Source: Clostridia bacterium | GTDB taxonomy: Bacteria; Bacillota_A; Clostridia; Christensenellales; Aristaeellaceae | DNA length: 63,929 nt | Assembly: GCA_017938645.1 (NCBI GenBank) | Contig: JAGBBE010000104.1 | Location: 1-63,929 of the forward strand | Direction: 5' to 3' | Part shown: piece after piece, positions 41,014 through 51,911 of the stretch | Layout: every line of letters starts with the position of its first letter | How positions within the stretch are numbered: position 1 is the stretch's first letter | Program-made: the position numbers and the translations under genes | Notes under the pieces: generated by a model | Told to the model about the DNA's origin: nothing | The model's input: only the letters and a program-made list of their open reading frames with translations | Databases searched by the model: none

Positions 41014-42885
41014 ATGAGAAAGTATCTTGAAACCTTTTTGGCGATGAAGGACGAAAAATTCCTGCAGACGCACACGCAGAAGTGCTGGGAACTGGAAATG
41101 CCCTGTACCACTGCAGCCAAACATCGCTCGGAGGACTATGTGTATAACCTCCTGATTGAAAATGGCATTGAAGCAGAACGGCTGAACATGATCGCAGATG
41201 GCAGGACGGTCTTCCATGATAAAATTGCGCCTGTATGCTGGGATGTAAGCGTGGCCCGGTTGACCGTTATGTCCGATTGGGATGGCGATCCTGTTGTGGC
41301 GGACTATGACAGGCATCCTTTCCATGTGATTCAGTATTCCACCTCTATGCCTGAAGGCGGCGTAACGGTCAGGCTGGTACCATACGAGCGGATGGAAGCA
41401 GGTGAAGATGTTCGAGGAGCGATGGTTCTTCTTCCAGAGGGGCAGCTTCCTATTGAAACGGCACTTGTGCCGATTCTGGACGCCGGCGCGATTGGTCTGG
41501 TGAATGGCACAGCAACCCTGACAAGCGGTGCTGTGATGGATCCTGACAGTCTCCTGTGGGCCAACAACTGCACCGAAACCAACTGCTGGCATGCGACCGA
41601 GGGCGATCGTCCGTTTGTTGCCTTCTGCGTAACGCCCGGAATGCGCGACAGGCTGGAGAAAAAATGTGCGCAGGGCGATGTGATGCTCAAGGTTGAATGC
41701 GACGGTAAGCGCTACGAGGGAACACTTCCGGCTGTTACGGCCTTCCTGCCGGGCGAAAGCGAGCGCGAATTCTGGCTGATTGCGCACAATGGCGAACCGC
41801 TGGAGGATGACAACAACGTCGGTGTAATCATCTGCGTGAATGCGATGATTCAGATTAAGAAAGCGATTGAGGAGGGCAAGATTCCGCCGCTGAAGTATTC
41901 CATCCGCTTTATTTCCGCTCCCGAACTCAATGGTCAGGCAGCGATGGCCGTGCATTTTGGCGGCTATCTGGGTGAGCGCTGCATTGGCGCCATCAATGCT
42001 GATGGTGCGCCTGTTCGTCCGCTGACAGACGGCGCAAACATCCAGTCTGCACCGCCGCCGATTCCCTTCTATGGCAATGCACTGCTTCGCGGCGTATGGG
42101 ATGAATACAACTGGATGACCGGTAATCCGCCTTACGTGAACGTATGGAAGGATTACTGGTGCAGCGACAGCTTTATGTCCGATCCGTCTGTGGGGCTTCC
42201 CACGGTGAGCGTCTATCAGGATCAAATGGCTTTCTGGCATAACTCCCGCCAGCGTCCCGGATATCTGAAATATGACAAGGTAGCCAACATTGCTGCGGTC
42301 TATGCCGCTTATGCTGCGCTGGTTGCTGCGCCCGATCCGGAGATGCTGCATCGCTTCCTGCCGATGGCTGCATCCAATGCCATGCGCAAGCTCGCACAGA
42401 CGGCGTCTCTGCCTCCTTTGAGAGACGGCGCTGACGCCAAAGCCAAGCTTGCGCACAGGCTCGAAATTGAACTGGCGGATCTCAGGGCGTTTGAGCTTGC
42501 CGGAGCTGATACTCAGGACATCCAGAATGCATGCGACGCCGTCAATAACTTTGCAAAGACGCTTGATCCCGTTCCCTCTGCACCCAAAAAAGAGGAAACG
42601 CCTGCGTTTGACGCCTTTGCAGGCTTGATTCCGCGCAGAACATCCGTCGGCGTGCCGCACGATCTGGCACGGCTCCCATTCCGTCAGCGCAAGCAGCCCA
42701 TGATTCCCACCATGATCAGCCGCGTTTTCGGCGCGATGGATGGCAAGCGTGATCTGTGCGAACTCATCACGCAGGCTGAATTTGAGGAAGGCGTGGTGTG
42801 GAGCGAAAGCGTGATGGAGGATTTCTATAAGATCATCCATCTTTTGGCTGAGTACGAATACATCGCGCTGGAAGAGCGTAAATAA
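41014..42885 (+). CDS. M28-like aminopeptidase with C-terminal winged-helix-like domain
   Basis: A 623-residue cytoplasmic protein (no signal peptide). A PA-like inserted region (about 95-230) is followed by an M28-type metallopeptidase core. Plausible ligands are His258 (LIAHNGE), the Asp of EDDNNVG, the Glu of APELNG, the Asp of INADG and the His of FWHNSRQRP, matching the H-D-E-D-H order although the local motifs deviate from typical M28. A helical part (430-520) and a winged-helix-like tail (MISRVFGAMDGKRDLCELIT) recall DUF4910-type aminopeptidase-like proteins. It probably cleaves small peptides or acts on a related amide. ACAGGAGAA precedes the ATG. Monocistronic. Confidence 0.7.
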   Translation: MRKYLETFLAMKDEKFLQTHTQKCWELEMPCTTAAKHRSEDYVYNLLIENGIEAERLNMIADGRTVFHDKIAPVCWDVSVARLTVMSDWDGDPVVADYDRHPFHVIQYSTSMPEGGVTVRLVPYERMEAGEDVRGAMVLLPEGQLPIETALVPILDAGAIGLVNGTATLTSGAVMDPDSLLWANNCTETNCWHATEGDRPFVAFCVTPGMRDRLEKKCAQGDVMLKVECDGKRYEGTLPAVTAFLPGESEREFWLIAHNGEPLEDDNNVGVIICVNAMIQIKKAIEEGKIPPLKYSIRFISAPELNGQAAMAVHFGGYLGERCIGAINADGAPVRPLTDGANIQSAPPPIPFYGNALLRGVWDEYNWMTGNPPYVNVWKDYWCSDSFMSDPSVGLPTVSVYQDQMAFWHNSRQRPGYLKYDKVANIAAVYAAYAALVAAPDPEMLHRFLPMAASNAMRKLAQTASLPPLRDGADAKAKLAHRLEIELADLRAFELAGADTQDIQNACDAVNNFAKTLDPVPSAPKKEETPAFDAFAGLIPRRTSVGVPHDLARLPFRQRKQPMIPTMISRVFGAMDGKRDLCELITQAEFEEGVVWSESVMEDFYKIIHLLAEYEYIALEERK

Positions 42886-42924
42886 AAAACAGGGAAGACG
42901 TTCAAGCGGCGTCTTCCCTGTTTT
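42886..42924. terminator. Bidirectional terminator
   Basis: AAAACAGGGAAGACG (42886-42900) pairs perfectly with CGTCTTCCCTGTTTT (42910-42924), serving the convergent M28-like and DUF3048 genes. Confidence 0.93.
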
Positions 42925-42943
42925 CAAGGTAAAGCAAATATAA

Positions 42944-43936
42944 TCAGTTTTGCGGAAAGTGAAGGTATAGGATTTCGCCTTCATTAACCGTAACCTGATG
43001 ATCCGCAGGAAACTGGGCAACATAAATCCGTCCATCCGGAAAAACCATTTCATTCCCGTGCTGATCCAGATAGCGGGTGACCGATGAAACTGACTCCTTG
43101 ATCCACATCCCTTCAATCATGACGCCGTCGATGAAATAATCCGCTTTTCCGCTCCCGACACCAGTGAGAACCGGCATCATGCGGCTGGGCCATTCGTACT
43201 TCGAATGCTGCACAATAACGCTGTCAAAACTGAGGTGTACAGCCTGTTCCGCTGTACGTTCCTGCGCCGATGGATAGGAGTAAAACGGCGCGCTATTCCG
43301 GTTCATCATGTATTCGGAAGAGAGCGCATCATAATGCAGCTGAACAGACCATTCCCTTGCACCACAGTCAAGCGAAATATGATTCACTTCAGTTCCATCA
43401 AATGTAGGTGTACCACGCTGAAAAACAGGATTTCCACCACTTTCCAAGCCGGAAGAAACCCCTGCGACATCAACACTCAGATTATCCGGGGCCTTTACAC
43501 CCTTTTCACGGCGGACCCACTGATGTAACTCCTGATTGCGCTGCCTGTCCAAAAACAGAGACGATCCCCGCTTTATTTCCGGCATCAGCTCCCATGCAGC
43601 CCCGCCATTGTACACAAACGCTGCATCCCATTCCTCGCGCAGAAAGAACTGACCAATGCGTGCAGAACGAACCGGCCCGACAGCCTCCGGGAAAGAACGC
43701 TGAAACACACATCCCAGCCGCGTCTGACCGTTTTGAAACATCAGGCCTTCATAGATTACATCAGCTTCGTGAATGCCCCATGGCGCTCTTTTTCCAATGC
43801 CGGCAGCCTTCACACTGCGCCCGTTTACTTTGCTCTGTGCAGAAGCTAATCCAACCGATACCAGCACAGGCCTGTGCTCTGCCAATCCGCACACCGGTAT
43901 CATCAAAGCAACCAAAAAGCAGAACAATCGCTTCAC
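42944..43936 (-). CDS. DUF3048 domain protein, first paralogue (YerB-like)
   Basis: A 330-residue exported protein that starts with GTG at 43936, directly behind AAGGAGG. A signal peptide covers residues 1-19 (FCFLVALMIPVCGLAEH). The DUF3048 pattern follows: AAGIGKRAPWGIHEADVIYE, then FPEAVGPVRSARIGQFFLRE and the Cys/Trp-containing C-terminal part ending in YLHFPQN. The family includes B. subtilis lipoprotein YerB; its function is unknown. It lies downstream of a longer paralogue, separated by a terminator and a REP-like element. It probably sits outside the membrane. The Cys in the signal region does not form a clear lipobox. Confidence 0.85.
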   Translation of the reverse strand: MKRLFCFLVALMIPVCGLAEHRPVLVSVGLASAQSKVNGRSVKAAGIGKRAPWGIHEADVIYEGLMFQNGQTRLGCVFQRSFPEAVGPVRSARIGQFFLREEWDAAFVYNGGAAWELMPEIKRGSSLFLDRQRNQELHQWVRREKGVKAPDNLSVDVAGVSSGLESGGNPVFQRGTPTFDGTEVNHISLDCGAREWSVQLHYDALSSEYMMNRNSAPFYSYPSAQERTAEQAVHLSFDSVIVQHSKYEWPSRMMPVLTGVGSGKADYFIDGVMIEGMWIKESVSSVTRYLDQHGNEMVFPDGRIYVAQFPADHQVTVNEGEILYLHFPQN

Positions 43937-44005
43937 ATTGAATTCCTCCTTCTGCCTATCAGACGCAGCTGCATCGCAAAAAGTAACATATCCAACAATG
44001 GGATT

Positions 44006-44064
44006 CTCAAGGGATATTGTCCCTTGAGCGGTGAGGATACAAGGAGAGGCAGCGCCTCTCCTTG
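44006..44064. repeat. REP-like double palindrome
   Basis: Two perfect hairpins stand side by side: CTCAAGGGA/TCCCTTGAG (44006-44014 and 44020-44028) and CAAGGAGAGGC/GCCTCTCCTTG (44040-44050 and 44054-44064). The right flank reads CCCGCCGGAGGC. The pair does not look like a terminator, and a proper one lies at 44081-44112. The structure resembles extragenic palindromic repeats, but only one copy was noticed in this window. Confidence 0.6.
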
Positions 44065-44080
44065 CCCGCCGGAGGCACAC

Positions 44081-44112
44081 AAAAAAGCCTGCCGCCGAAG
44101 CAGCAGGCTTTT
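44081..44112 (-). terminator. Terminator of the second DUF3048 gene
   Basis: On the minus strand AAAAGCCTGC pairs with GCAGGCTT and is followed by a U6 tract (plus-strand A6 at 44081-44086). Confidence 0.88.
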
Positions 44113-44120
44113 GGTATGCA

Positions 44121-45317
44121 TTAGTTGTTGTAGGTCAGCAGGCTCTCGGGCGGGAAGTGGGCGATGAAGGTCTTGCCGCGGGTGAGCTGGATCTCGTTGC
44201 CCTGATCATCGAAGAACACGGTGGGAGACTCGATGGACTCGCGTACCCAGTAGCCGGGGATGTAGCGGCCGCCGATGAAGATGTCGGCATTGCCCTGACC
44301 AACGCTCTGCATAACAGGCATGATCTTGGAGTTGTTGGTGTACTCGTAGCCAACGCGCTGGATGATGACGTTGCTGAAGGCCAGCTGCTCTTCGTTGTCC
44401 TCGGAGCGGTCGTCAGCGCTGGCGAAGGTCATGTAGGGAGCGTTGCCGGAGAAGCGCAGGTAGAGGTTGTTGGCCTCGTCGTACATGAAGTGGGAGATAT
44501 AGCGCTTGTGGCCCCAGTCGAGGTTGATGTTGTAAGCCATTTCATAACCGTCGGTGTAGGGGCTTACGTCGGTGAACAGCCAGGGATGGGGAGTGGCAAC
44601 GGTAGTGGTGGGAACCAGAGCACGGATGCCCAGCAGGTTGACGTTATAGTTATCGGGAGCCTTTACGCCCTTGACGCGATTCTTGACTTCCTGATACTTG
44701 CCGTCCAGCAGGTTGAAGGCAACGCCCTTGTCGCTGGCGCCGAGCTCGGCGAACATGGCGGCAATGTTGTTTTCTTCAGCGCGGGGGCCGCCGGCATACA
44801 CGATGCCGCCCTGCCACTCTTCACGCAGCAGCACGTGGCCGATACGGGCAGAACGCACGGGGCCAACGCTTACAGGCAGGCCTTCGGCGAAGCTGTCGTT
44901 AAACAGGAAGGTGATACGGGTCTGGCCGGAACGATACAGAATGCCTTCGTAAACCACGTCAGCATACTGGCCGCCCCAGGGAGCGCGGTCGCCGATGCCG
45001 GCAGAAGTAACCTTCTTGCCGTCGATCTTTTCGCTGCCTTCGGGATTGCTGATCTGAACCAGCATGGGCAGGTAGAGCGCGTTGTTATCGTAGGGCATGC
45101 CGGTGGTGGGGCTTTCGCCTTCGACGATGGGGTTGATGTCGATTTCACCGGGCTGGGGGCTGATGCCGCGGTCGGCTACGTTCTGCAGAACCACAGCGCC
45201 CTTGGTGTCCATGGTGTAGTCGGTGCCGGGATCAACTTTCTTTTCCTTGGCGGCCATGGCGGGCACGGAGGACAGCAGCAGGGCTGCCATCAGCATAATG
45301 GCAAGAATCTTCTTCAC
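44121..45317 (-). CDS. DUF3048 domain protein, second paralogue (YerB-like)
   Basis: A 398-residue exported protein with a signal peptide (residues 1-22, cleavage after AMA). About 65 extra residues precede the DUF3048 core compared with the neighbour. The core repeats the same landmarks: AGIGDRAPWGGQYADVVYEG, PVSVGPVRSARIGHVLLREE and, near the C-terminus, KIMPVMQSVGQGNADIFIGG. Identity to the downstream paralogue is clear by eye but moderate, so the duplication is old. GAGGAGG precedes the ATG, and a strong vegetative promoter lies upstream. No lipobox is visible. Confidence 0.88.
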   Translation of the reverse strand: MKKILAIMLMAALLLSSVPAMAAKEKKVDPGTDYTMDTKGAVVLQNVADRGISPQPGEIDINPIVEGESPTTGMPYDNNALYLPMLVQISNPEGSEKIDGKKVTSAGIGDRAPWGGQYADVVYEGILYRSGQTRITFLFNDSFAEGLPVSVGPVRSARIGHVLLREEWQGGIVYAGGPRAEENNIAAMFAELGASDKGVAFNLLDGKYQEVKNRVKGVKAPDNYNVNLLGIRALVPTTTVATPHPWLFTDVSPYTDGYEMAYNINLDWGHKRYISHFMYDEANNLYLRFSGNAPYMTFASADDRSEDNEEQLAFSNVIIQRVGYEYTNNSKIMPVMQSVGQGNADIFIGGRYIPGYWVRESIESPTVFFDDQGNEIQLTRGKTFIAHFPPESLLTYNN

Positions 45318-45370
45318 GGGGTAACCTCCTCAAAGTGTTGAGCAAAAGTACAGAAAATCCAACGTCTTTT

Positions 45371-45400
45371 ATTATAACATTTTTCGAAACTCGCTGTCAA
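45371..45400 (-). promoter_or_regulatory. Strong promoter of the DUF3048 pair
   Basis: On the minus strand TTGACA (45400-45395), 18-bp spacer, TATAAT (45376-45371). Both hexamers are consensus. Confidence 0.92.
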
Positions 45401-45509
45401 CGTAATACTTGCGTAATGTTTGCAACGATTTCCAGCGCTGTCCTTTCGTACAGATGCCTGTATCTATCAGACGGATCAGAAGGGTGAAAAGTTCACACAA
45501 AGCGAAAAA

Positions 45510-46880
45510 TTATTTTTCCTGCAATTCTTTTTCCTTCAGTTCTTTGAGCACGCCCAGCGAGAGCGGAACAGAGAGCGCAAAGGCAAGCACATCGGCCACG
45601 GGCTGTGCCATTTGCACGCCGAGCAGGCCAAAGATGCGTTCCAGAATCAGCACTGCCGGAATAAAAAACAGTCCCTGCCGGGCAATAGCCAGAAGCGTGG
45701 CGCGCCCTGCGATGCCCATGGTCTGCAGCATCATGTTGGAAATGCAGGTGAAGGAGAACAGCGGGATGAAGATGCACTGAAGCCTGAGCGCGAGTGCGCC
45801 AATGCGCTGCACGTCGGGATCAGCCGCCAGAAACAGACCGACAATCTTCGGAGCAAAGGTTACGGCAAACACCGCAAGACCCACGAGTACGAAGAAGCAG
45901 ATTCTTACGCACAGCCAGAATGCCTTGCGTACGCGGCCAAAGAGCTTTGCGCCATAGTTGAAACCGCAGATGGGCTGGAAGCCCTGCCCGAAGCCGATGA
46001 TGGCGCTTACGGTCATCATCATGATGCGGGAAACGATGCTCATGGCTGCGATGGCCGCATCGCCGTAGCCGCCGGCCGCCAAATTGAGGCAGACAGTAGC
46101 CAGGCTGTTGAGGCCCTGACGCGCCAGAGAAGGAATACCGCCGCGCAGAATTTCGCCAAAGGTGCGAAGCGTGGGTGTGAAGCAGCGCAGCTTGATACGG
46201 ATGTTGCCGCCTTTGCAGGTTCCTATCAGCAGAAGAACAAAGCTGACCATCTGGCTCAGACTGGTCGCAAGCGCTGCGCCTGCAACGCCCATGTTCATCC
46301 CGAAAATGAACAGCGGGTCTAGGGCGATGTTGAGCAGCGCGCCGGAAGTAATACCGATCATGCCGTAGAACGCGCTTCCCTGGAATCGCAGCTGGTTGTT
46401 GATCACCAGACTGGAAATCAGAAACGGCACGCCGGGCATCAGATAGCGCATGTATTCCTGCGCATACGGCGCGATGGTAGGCGTAGAGCCGAGCAGATAT
46501 ACCAGCGGTTCGGAGGCAAGAAGCCCTGCGAGCATGATGATTACGCCTGCAATAAACGCGCTCACAAAGCCGGTGGCGGCCATGCGTTCGGCGTCCTCCG
46601 TCCTGCCTGCTCCAAGGACCCGCGACATGTGATTGCCCGAACCATGGCCGAACATGAAGCCCACAGCCTGCATGATGGCCATCAGCGGCGCAATGACGCC
46701 CACAGCGCCGGATGCGCTCGCAGAGCCGATCAATCCCACAAAGTAGGTGTCGGCCATGTTGTAGAAAGAGGTGATCAGCATGCTGATTACCGTGGGAACG
46801 GACAGGGACACGATCAGCCGGGGAAGCGGCGTCTGCGTCATGCGGATCAGCTTTTGTTCGGCGGTCATCTGCTTTTGCAT
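45510..46880 (-). CDS. MATE family efflux transporter (MepA-like)
   Basis: A 456-residue twelve-helix exporter. PTVISMLITSFYNMADTYFV is the first helix pair signature of the MepA/DinF-like group, and GFGQGFQPICGFNYGAKLFG is the matching motif of the second half. Likely driven by Na+ or H+; the substrate is unknown. AAAGGAG precedes the ATG. It starts 17 nt after the DEAD helicase and may be co-transcribed with it. Confidence 0.94.
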   Translation of the reverse strand: MQKQMTAEQKLIRMTQTPLPRLIVSLSVPTVISMLITSFYNMADTYFVGLIGSASASGAVGVIAPLMAIMQAVGFMFGHGSGNHMSRVLGAGRTEDAERMAATGFVSAFIAGVIIMLAGLLASEPLVYLLGSTPTIAPYAQEYMRYLMPGVPFLISSLVINNQLRFQGSAFYGMIGITSGALLNIALDPLFIFGMNMGVAGAALATSLSQMVSFVLLLIGTCKGGNIRIKLRCFTPTLRTFGEILRGGIPSLARQGLNSLATVCLNLAAGGYGDAAIAAMSIVSRIMMMTVSAIIGFGQGFQPICGFNYGAKLFGRVRKAFWLCVRICFFVLVGLAVFAVTFAPKIVGLFLAADPDVQRIGALALRLQCIFIPLFSFTCISNMMLQTMGIAGRATLLAIARQGLFFIPAVLILERIFGLLGVQMAQPVADVLAFALSVPLSLGVLKELKEKELQEK

Positions 46881-46897
46881 GGTATTCTCCTTTGCGT

Positions 46898-48316
46898 TTA
46901 CACGCGGTCGTTGCCGGTGGAAAGCGGCTTGCGTCCGCTGCGGCTGCGGCGGATCATATCGGCATAGCTGCGCTCATGCTGCTGGGCAGCGCGCTGCGCA
47001 CGGGGTTCAGGCTTCTGAACAGCTTTTTTCGGCGCAGGCTGCACAGGGCGCTCCAGCGGCGTGGCTTTCGTGGCAGCAGGCTTTGCTGCCGGACATTCCG
47101 GCGTTTTGGACACAGGCGTAACAGCTGCTTTTTCAGGCGCGCTGCGCTGCGGACGGGGCTGCTTCACGGTTTCCGTAAAGACCTCCATGGGCCATTCGCT
47201 TTCTTTGCGCGGAATGGCCTTGCCGGTCAGCTTTTCAATCTGTCGCAGTTCCTTCATTTCATCGATACAGCAGAAGCTGATGGCGGTTCCGTCCAGTCCG
47301 GCGCGGCCTGTGCGTCCAATGCGGTGAACATAGGCTTCCGGCTCGTTGGGCAGATCATAGTTGAAAACATGACTCAGCCCAGCGATATCGATGCCGCGCG
47401 CGGCGATGTCGGTGGCTACCAGCACACGAACCTTGCCGGACTTGAAATCCCCCAGCGCCTGCTGGCGGGCGGACTGGCTTTTGTTGCCGTGAATGGAGCG
47501 CGCCTCGATGCCTGCGCGGGACAGTTCGCGGACAATACGATCTGCACCATGCTTGGTGCGGCTGAAAACCAGCGCATTTTCAACGGATTTGTCCTTGAGA
47601 AGCTTTGCCAGAAGATGCTTCTTGTTGGTCTTGTCGACCATGTAGAGGATCTGATCAATCCGGTCAACGGTGCTGGAGACGGGATTGACCTTTACTGTGA
47701 CGGGATCGGTAAGCAGGCTCTGTGCCAGCTTTTCAACCTCAGTGGGCATGGTGGCGGAGAAAAAGAGCGTCTGGCGCTTCTGAGGAAGCTTGGCGATAAC
47801 CTTCTTCACATCGTGGATGAAACCCATGTCAAGCATGCGGTCTGCCTCATCCAGCACAAAAACCTCCAGACGATCCAGCGTGATATGTCCCTGACCGATC
47901 AGGTCGTTGAGTCTTCCGGGTGTAGCAACCAGAATATCTACGCCGCGTCTGAGCTGTTCCACCTGCGGCTGCTGGCCGACACCTCCGAAAATGACGCAGG
48001 GACGAAGCGGCAGGTTTTTGCCATAGCCTTCAAAGTTTTCATAAATCTGCAGGGCCAGCTCGCGCGTCGGCGTCAGAATCAAGGCACGGATCGGACGTTT
48101 TTTGCCCTCGGGCTTTCCTTCTTCAAAAAGTCGCTGCAAAATAGGCAGCGCAAAAGCAGCCGTCTTGCCGGTTCCGGTCTGTGCGCAGCCCAGCACGTCG
48201 CGTCCAAGAAGCACCGGCGGGATGGTCTCCCGCTGAATCGGCGTGGGCTCGGCGTAGCCGCAGCATCTGACCGCAGCAAGAAGCTGCTTGTTGAGATGTA
48301 GCTGAGAAAATTCCAT
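46898..48316 (-). CDS. DEAD-box RNA helicase (RhlE-like)
   Basis: A 472-residue ATP-dependent RNA helicase. Motifs in order: the Q motif (GYAEPTPIQ), motif [20 protein letters not shown], motif II DEAD, motif III SAT, then [14 protein letters not shown] and motif [11 protein letters not shown] basic, Pro/Ala/Lys-rich tail from about residue 375 ([20 protein letters not shown]) probably adds RNA affinity. Such helicases help ribosome assembly or mRNA turnover, often in the cold. The binding site (AGGAC) is modest. Confidence 0.94.
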   Translation of the reverse strand: MEFSQLHLNKQLLAAVRCCGYAEPTPIQRETIPPVLLGRDVLGCAQTGTGKTAAFALPILQRLFEEGKPEGKKRPIRALILTPTRELALQIYENFEGYGKNLPLRPCVIFGGVGQQPQVEQLRRGVDILVATPGRLNDLIGQGHITLDRLEVFVLDEADRMLDMGFIHDVKKVIAKLPQKRQTLFFSATMPTEVEKLAQSLLTDPVTVKVNPVSSTVDRIDQILYMVDKTNKKHLLAKLLKDKSVENALVFSRTKHGADRIVRELSRAGIEARSIHGNKSQSARQQALGDFKSGKVRVLVATDIAARGIDIAGLSHVFNYDLPNEPEAYVHRIGRTGRAGLDGTAISFCCIDEMKELRQIEKLTGKAIPRKESEWPMEVFTETVKQPRPQRSAPEKAAVTPVSKTPECPAAKPAATKATPLERPVQPAPKKAVQKPEPRAQRAAQQHERSYADMIRRSRSGRKPLSTGNDRV

Positions 48317-48344
48317 GTGTTCAGTCCTATCTGTTTGAATGCGA

Positions 48345-48428
48345 TCAGTGGCGCACAGGCGCGCGCCCCATACGCTTTCTGGGTTTGGGCGGCTGAAAAA
48401 GCCGCTGCTTTGATTCGTGCTCTTTCAT
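48345..48428 (-). CDS. Possible 27-residue basic small protein
   Basis: ATG at 48428 opens [18 protein letters not shown] and continues RMGRAPVRH to a TGA ending at 48345. AAAGGAG lies 7 nt before the ATG, as strong a site as that of any full gene here. The frame lies alone between rpe and the helicase gene. It has no known relative that I recognise. A GGGCATG/CATGCCC hairpin lies just upstream (48443-48463). Confidence 0.4.
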   Translation of the reverse strand: MKEHESKQRLFQPPKPRKRMGRAPVRH

Positions 48429-48470
48429 GAGAATCTCCTTTCGGGCATGTTGTCAGCATGCCCAAAAGAA

Positions 48471-49103
48471 TCAGAGCGCATGCACCTGCTCGGTCAGCGT
48501 CAGAGGATCAGCAGAAGTGAAAAACGCAGTGCCCATAACCAGCACGTCCACGCCGCAGGAGACAATCTCGCGCATATTGGCAGGACCCACGCCGCCGTCG
48601 ACTTCGATTTCACCGGCAAAGCCCATGGCACGAAGCTCGCGGGCTTTCCTGAGCGCATCCATCTGGATGGACTGTCCGCCAAAGCCGGGTTCCACGGTCA
48701 TCAGCAGCACGCGGTCGAGCTGCTGAAGATGGCTGCGCAGGACTTCTGCGCCGGTTCCGGGACGCAGAGAAACGCCTGCTTGAAGTCCGAGCGCGCGGAT
48801 GCGTTCAACAGCGGCGGCAAAATCGTTGGCCTCTGCATGCACGGTGATGATGTCTGCACCGGCTTTGGCAAATGCATCCACATACTTTGCGGGATCGCTC
48901 AGCATGAGATGCACGTCGAAAGGTATATCCGTCAGCTTCTTGAGCGCAGAAAGGATGTGAGGACCAAAGGTGAGATTGGGCACAAAGTGGCCGTCCATCA
49001 CGTCGAAATGCAGTTCATCGCAGCCGCACTCTACGGCTTTGCGTACTTCATCGCCAAGGCAGGCAGCATCAGCAGCCAGAAGGGAAGGGGACAGTTTAAT
49101 CAT
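48471..49103 (-). CDS. rpe: Ribulose-phosphate 3-epimerase
   Basis: A 210-residue TIM barrel. IKLSPSLLAAD, LHFDVMDGHFVPNLTFGP, DVHLMLSDP, MTVEPGFGGQ and EVDGGVGPANM carry the metal His/Asp residues and phosphate loops of the family. It interconverts ribulose 5-phosphate and xylulose 5-phosphate in the pentose phosphate pathway. Its start overlaps the end of rsgA by 8 nt, as in many Firmicutes rsgA-rpe operons. Confidence 0.97.
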   Translation of the reverse strand: MIKLSPSLLAADAACLGDEVRKAVECGCDELHFDVMDGHFVPNLTFGPHILSALKKLTDIPFDVHLMLSDPAKYVDAFAKAGADIITVHAEANDFAAAVERIRALGLQAGVSLRPGTGAEVLRSHLQQLDRVLLMTVEPGFGGQSIQMDALRKARELRAMGFAGEIEVDGGVGPANMREIVSCGVDVLVMGTAFFTSADPLTLTEQVHAL

Positions 49104-49986
49104 AGCGGTTTTTCCAGGCCTCCTGTGCTTTTTTGAGAAGCTGGTGATAGCGCTCCAGCCTCGCGGCGCTCACTTCACCCTCGCGGGCAGCGGAAAGCAC
49201 GGCGCAGCCGGGTTCGCTGAGATGATAGCAGGGTGCAAAACGGCACTCGCCTTCATAGGGGAGAAACTCGGGATAGAATTCCTTGAGCTGAATAGGCTCC
49301 AATCCCTCCCAGAGTTCCAGCAGGCTGAAGCCGGGCGTGTCAAGCACCTGATATTCGCCGCTGAACATGAGCTCGGCGTGGCGCGTGGTATGACGTCCGC
49401 GGCTGATTTTGCGGCTGATTTCACCGGTCTCCAGCGTAAGCCCTGTGGCGGCGGACAGAAGGGTGCTCTTGCCCACGCCGCTCTGACCGGCCAGACAGCA
49501 GATGCCGGTTTTGAGCAGATTCTGAAATGTTTCCAGACCTTCGCCGGTTTTGGCGCTGACTTTGAGCACCGGCACATTCAGCCCGGCGTAATCCTTTGCA
49601 ATCTGGTCGAAAAGGGCCTCGTCCAGATCGCATTTGTTAACCACGATGGCAGGCTGAATGCCCTGCTTCAAGGACATCACAATCAGCGTGTCGATCAGCA
49701 AAAAATCCGGCGCAGGCTGGGGCGCAAACACCAGCACGATATGGCGGATGTTGGCCACCGGCGGACGCACGAGCTCGCTGTCGCGGGGCAGGATTTCATC
49801 CACCCAGCCGTGCTCGTCGCCGCTGCCGGGTGTGAAGTGCACGCGGTCGCCCACCATAGGCGTGATCCGCTGCTTACGGAACTTGCCCTTGGCGCGCAGC
49901 ACATGGACTTCCCCCTGATTATCGCGCGCGTAGTACAATCCGCCTACGCCTTTTACGATCACGCCTTCAGGCGCGATAGACTGCAT
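49096..49986 (-). CDS. rsgA: Ribosome small subunit-dependent GTPase A
   Basis: A 296-residue circularly permuted GTPase. An OB-fold (residues 1-70) is followed by G4 (VVNKCDL) before G1 (LAGQSGVGKST) and G3 (LDTPGF), then a zinc site CRFAPCYHLSEPGC at the C-terminus. It tests and releases factors from maturing 30S subunits. AGGAGG lies before the ATG. It sits between pknB and rpe. Confidence 0.97.
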   Translation of the reverse strand: MQSIAPEGVIVKGVGGLYYARDNQGEVHVLRAKGKFRKQRITPMVGDRVHFTPGSGDEHGWVDEILPRDSELVRPPVANIRHIVLVFAPQPAPDFLLIDTLIVMSLKQGIQPAIVVNKCDLDEALFDQIAKDYAGLNVPVLKVSAKTGEGLETFQNLLKTGICCLAGQSGVGKSTLLSAATGLTLETGEISRKISRGRHTTRHAELMFSGEYQVLDTPGFSLLELWEGLEPIQLKEFYPEFLPYEGECRFAPCYHLSEPGCAVLSAAREGEVSAARLERYHQLLKKAQEAWKNRYD

Positions 49987-50006
49987 ATGATAGAACCTCC
50001 TGTTTG

Positions 50007-51907
<1,901 letters not shown>

Positions 51908-51911
<4 letters not shown>

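Noticed and set aside
43937..44080. DUF3048 start at 44080
   Set aside because: The longer frame runs through the REP-like hairpins. The GTG at 43936 has AAGGAGG and is followed at once by a signal peptide.
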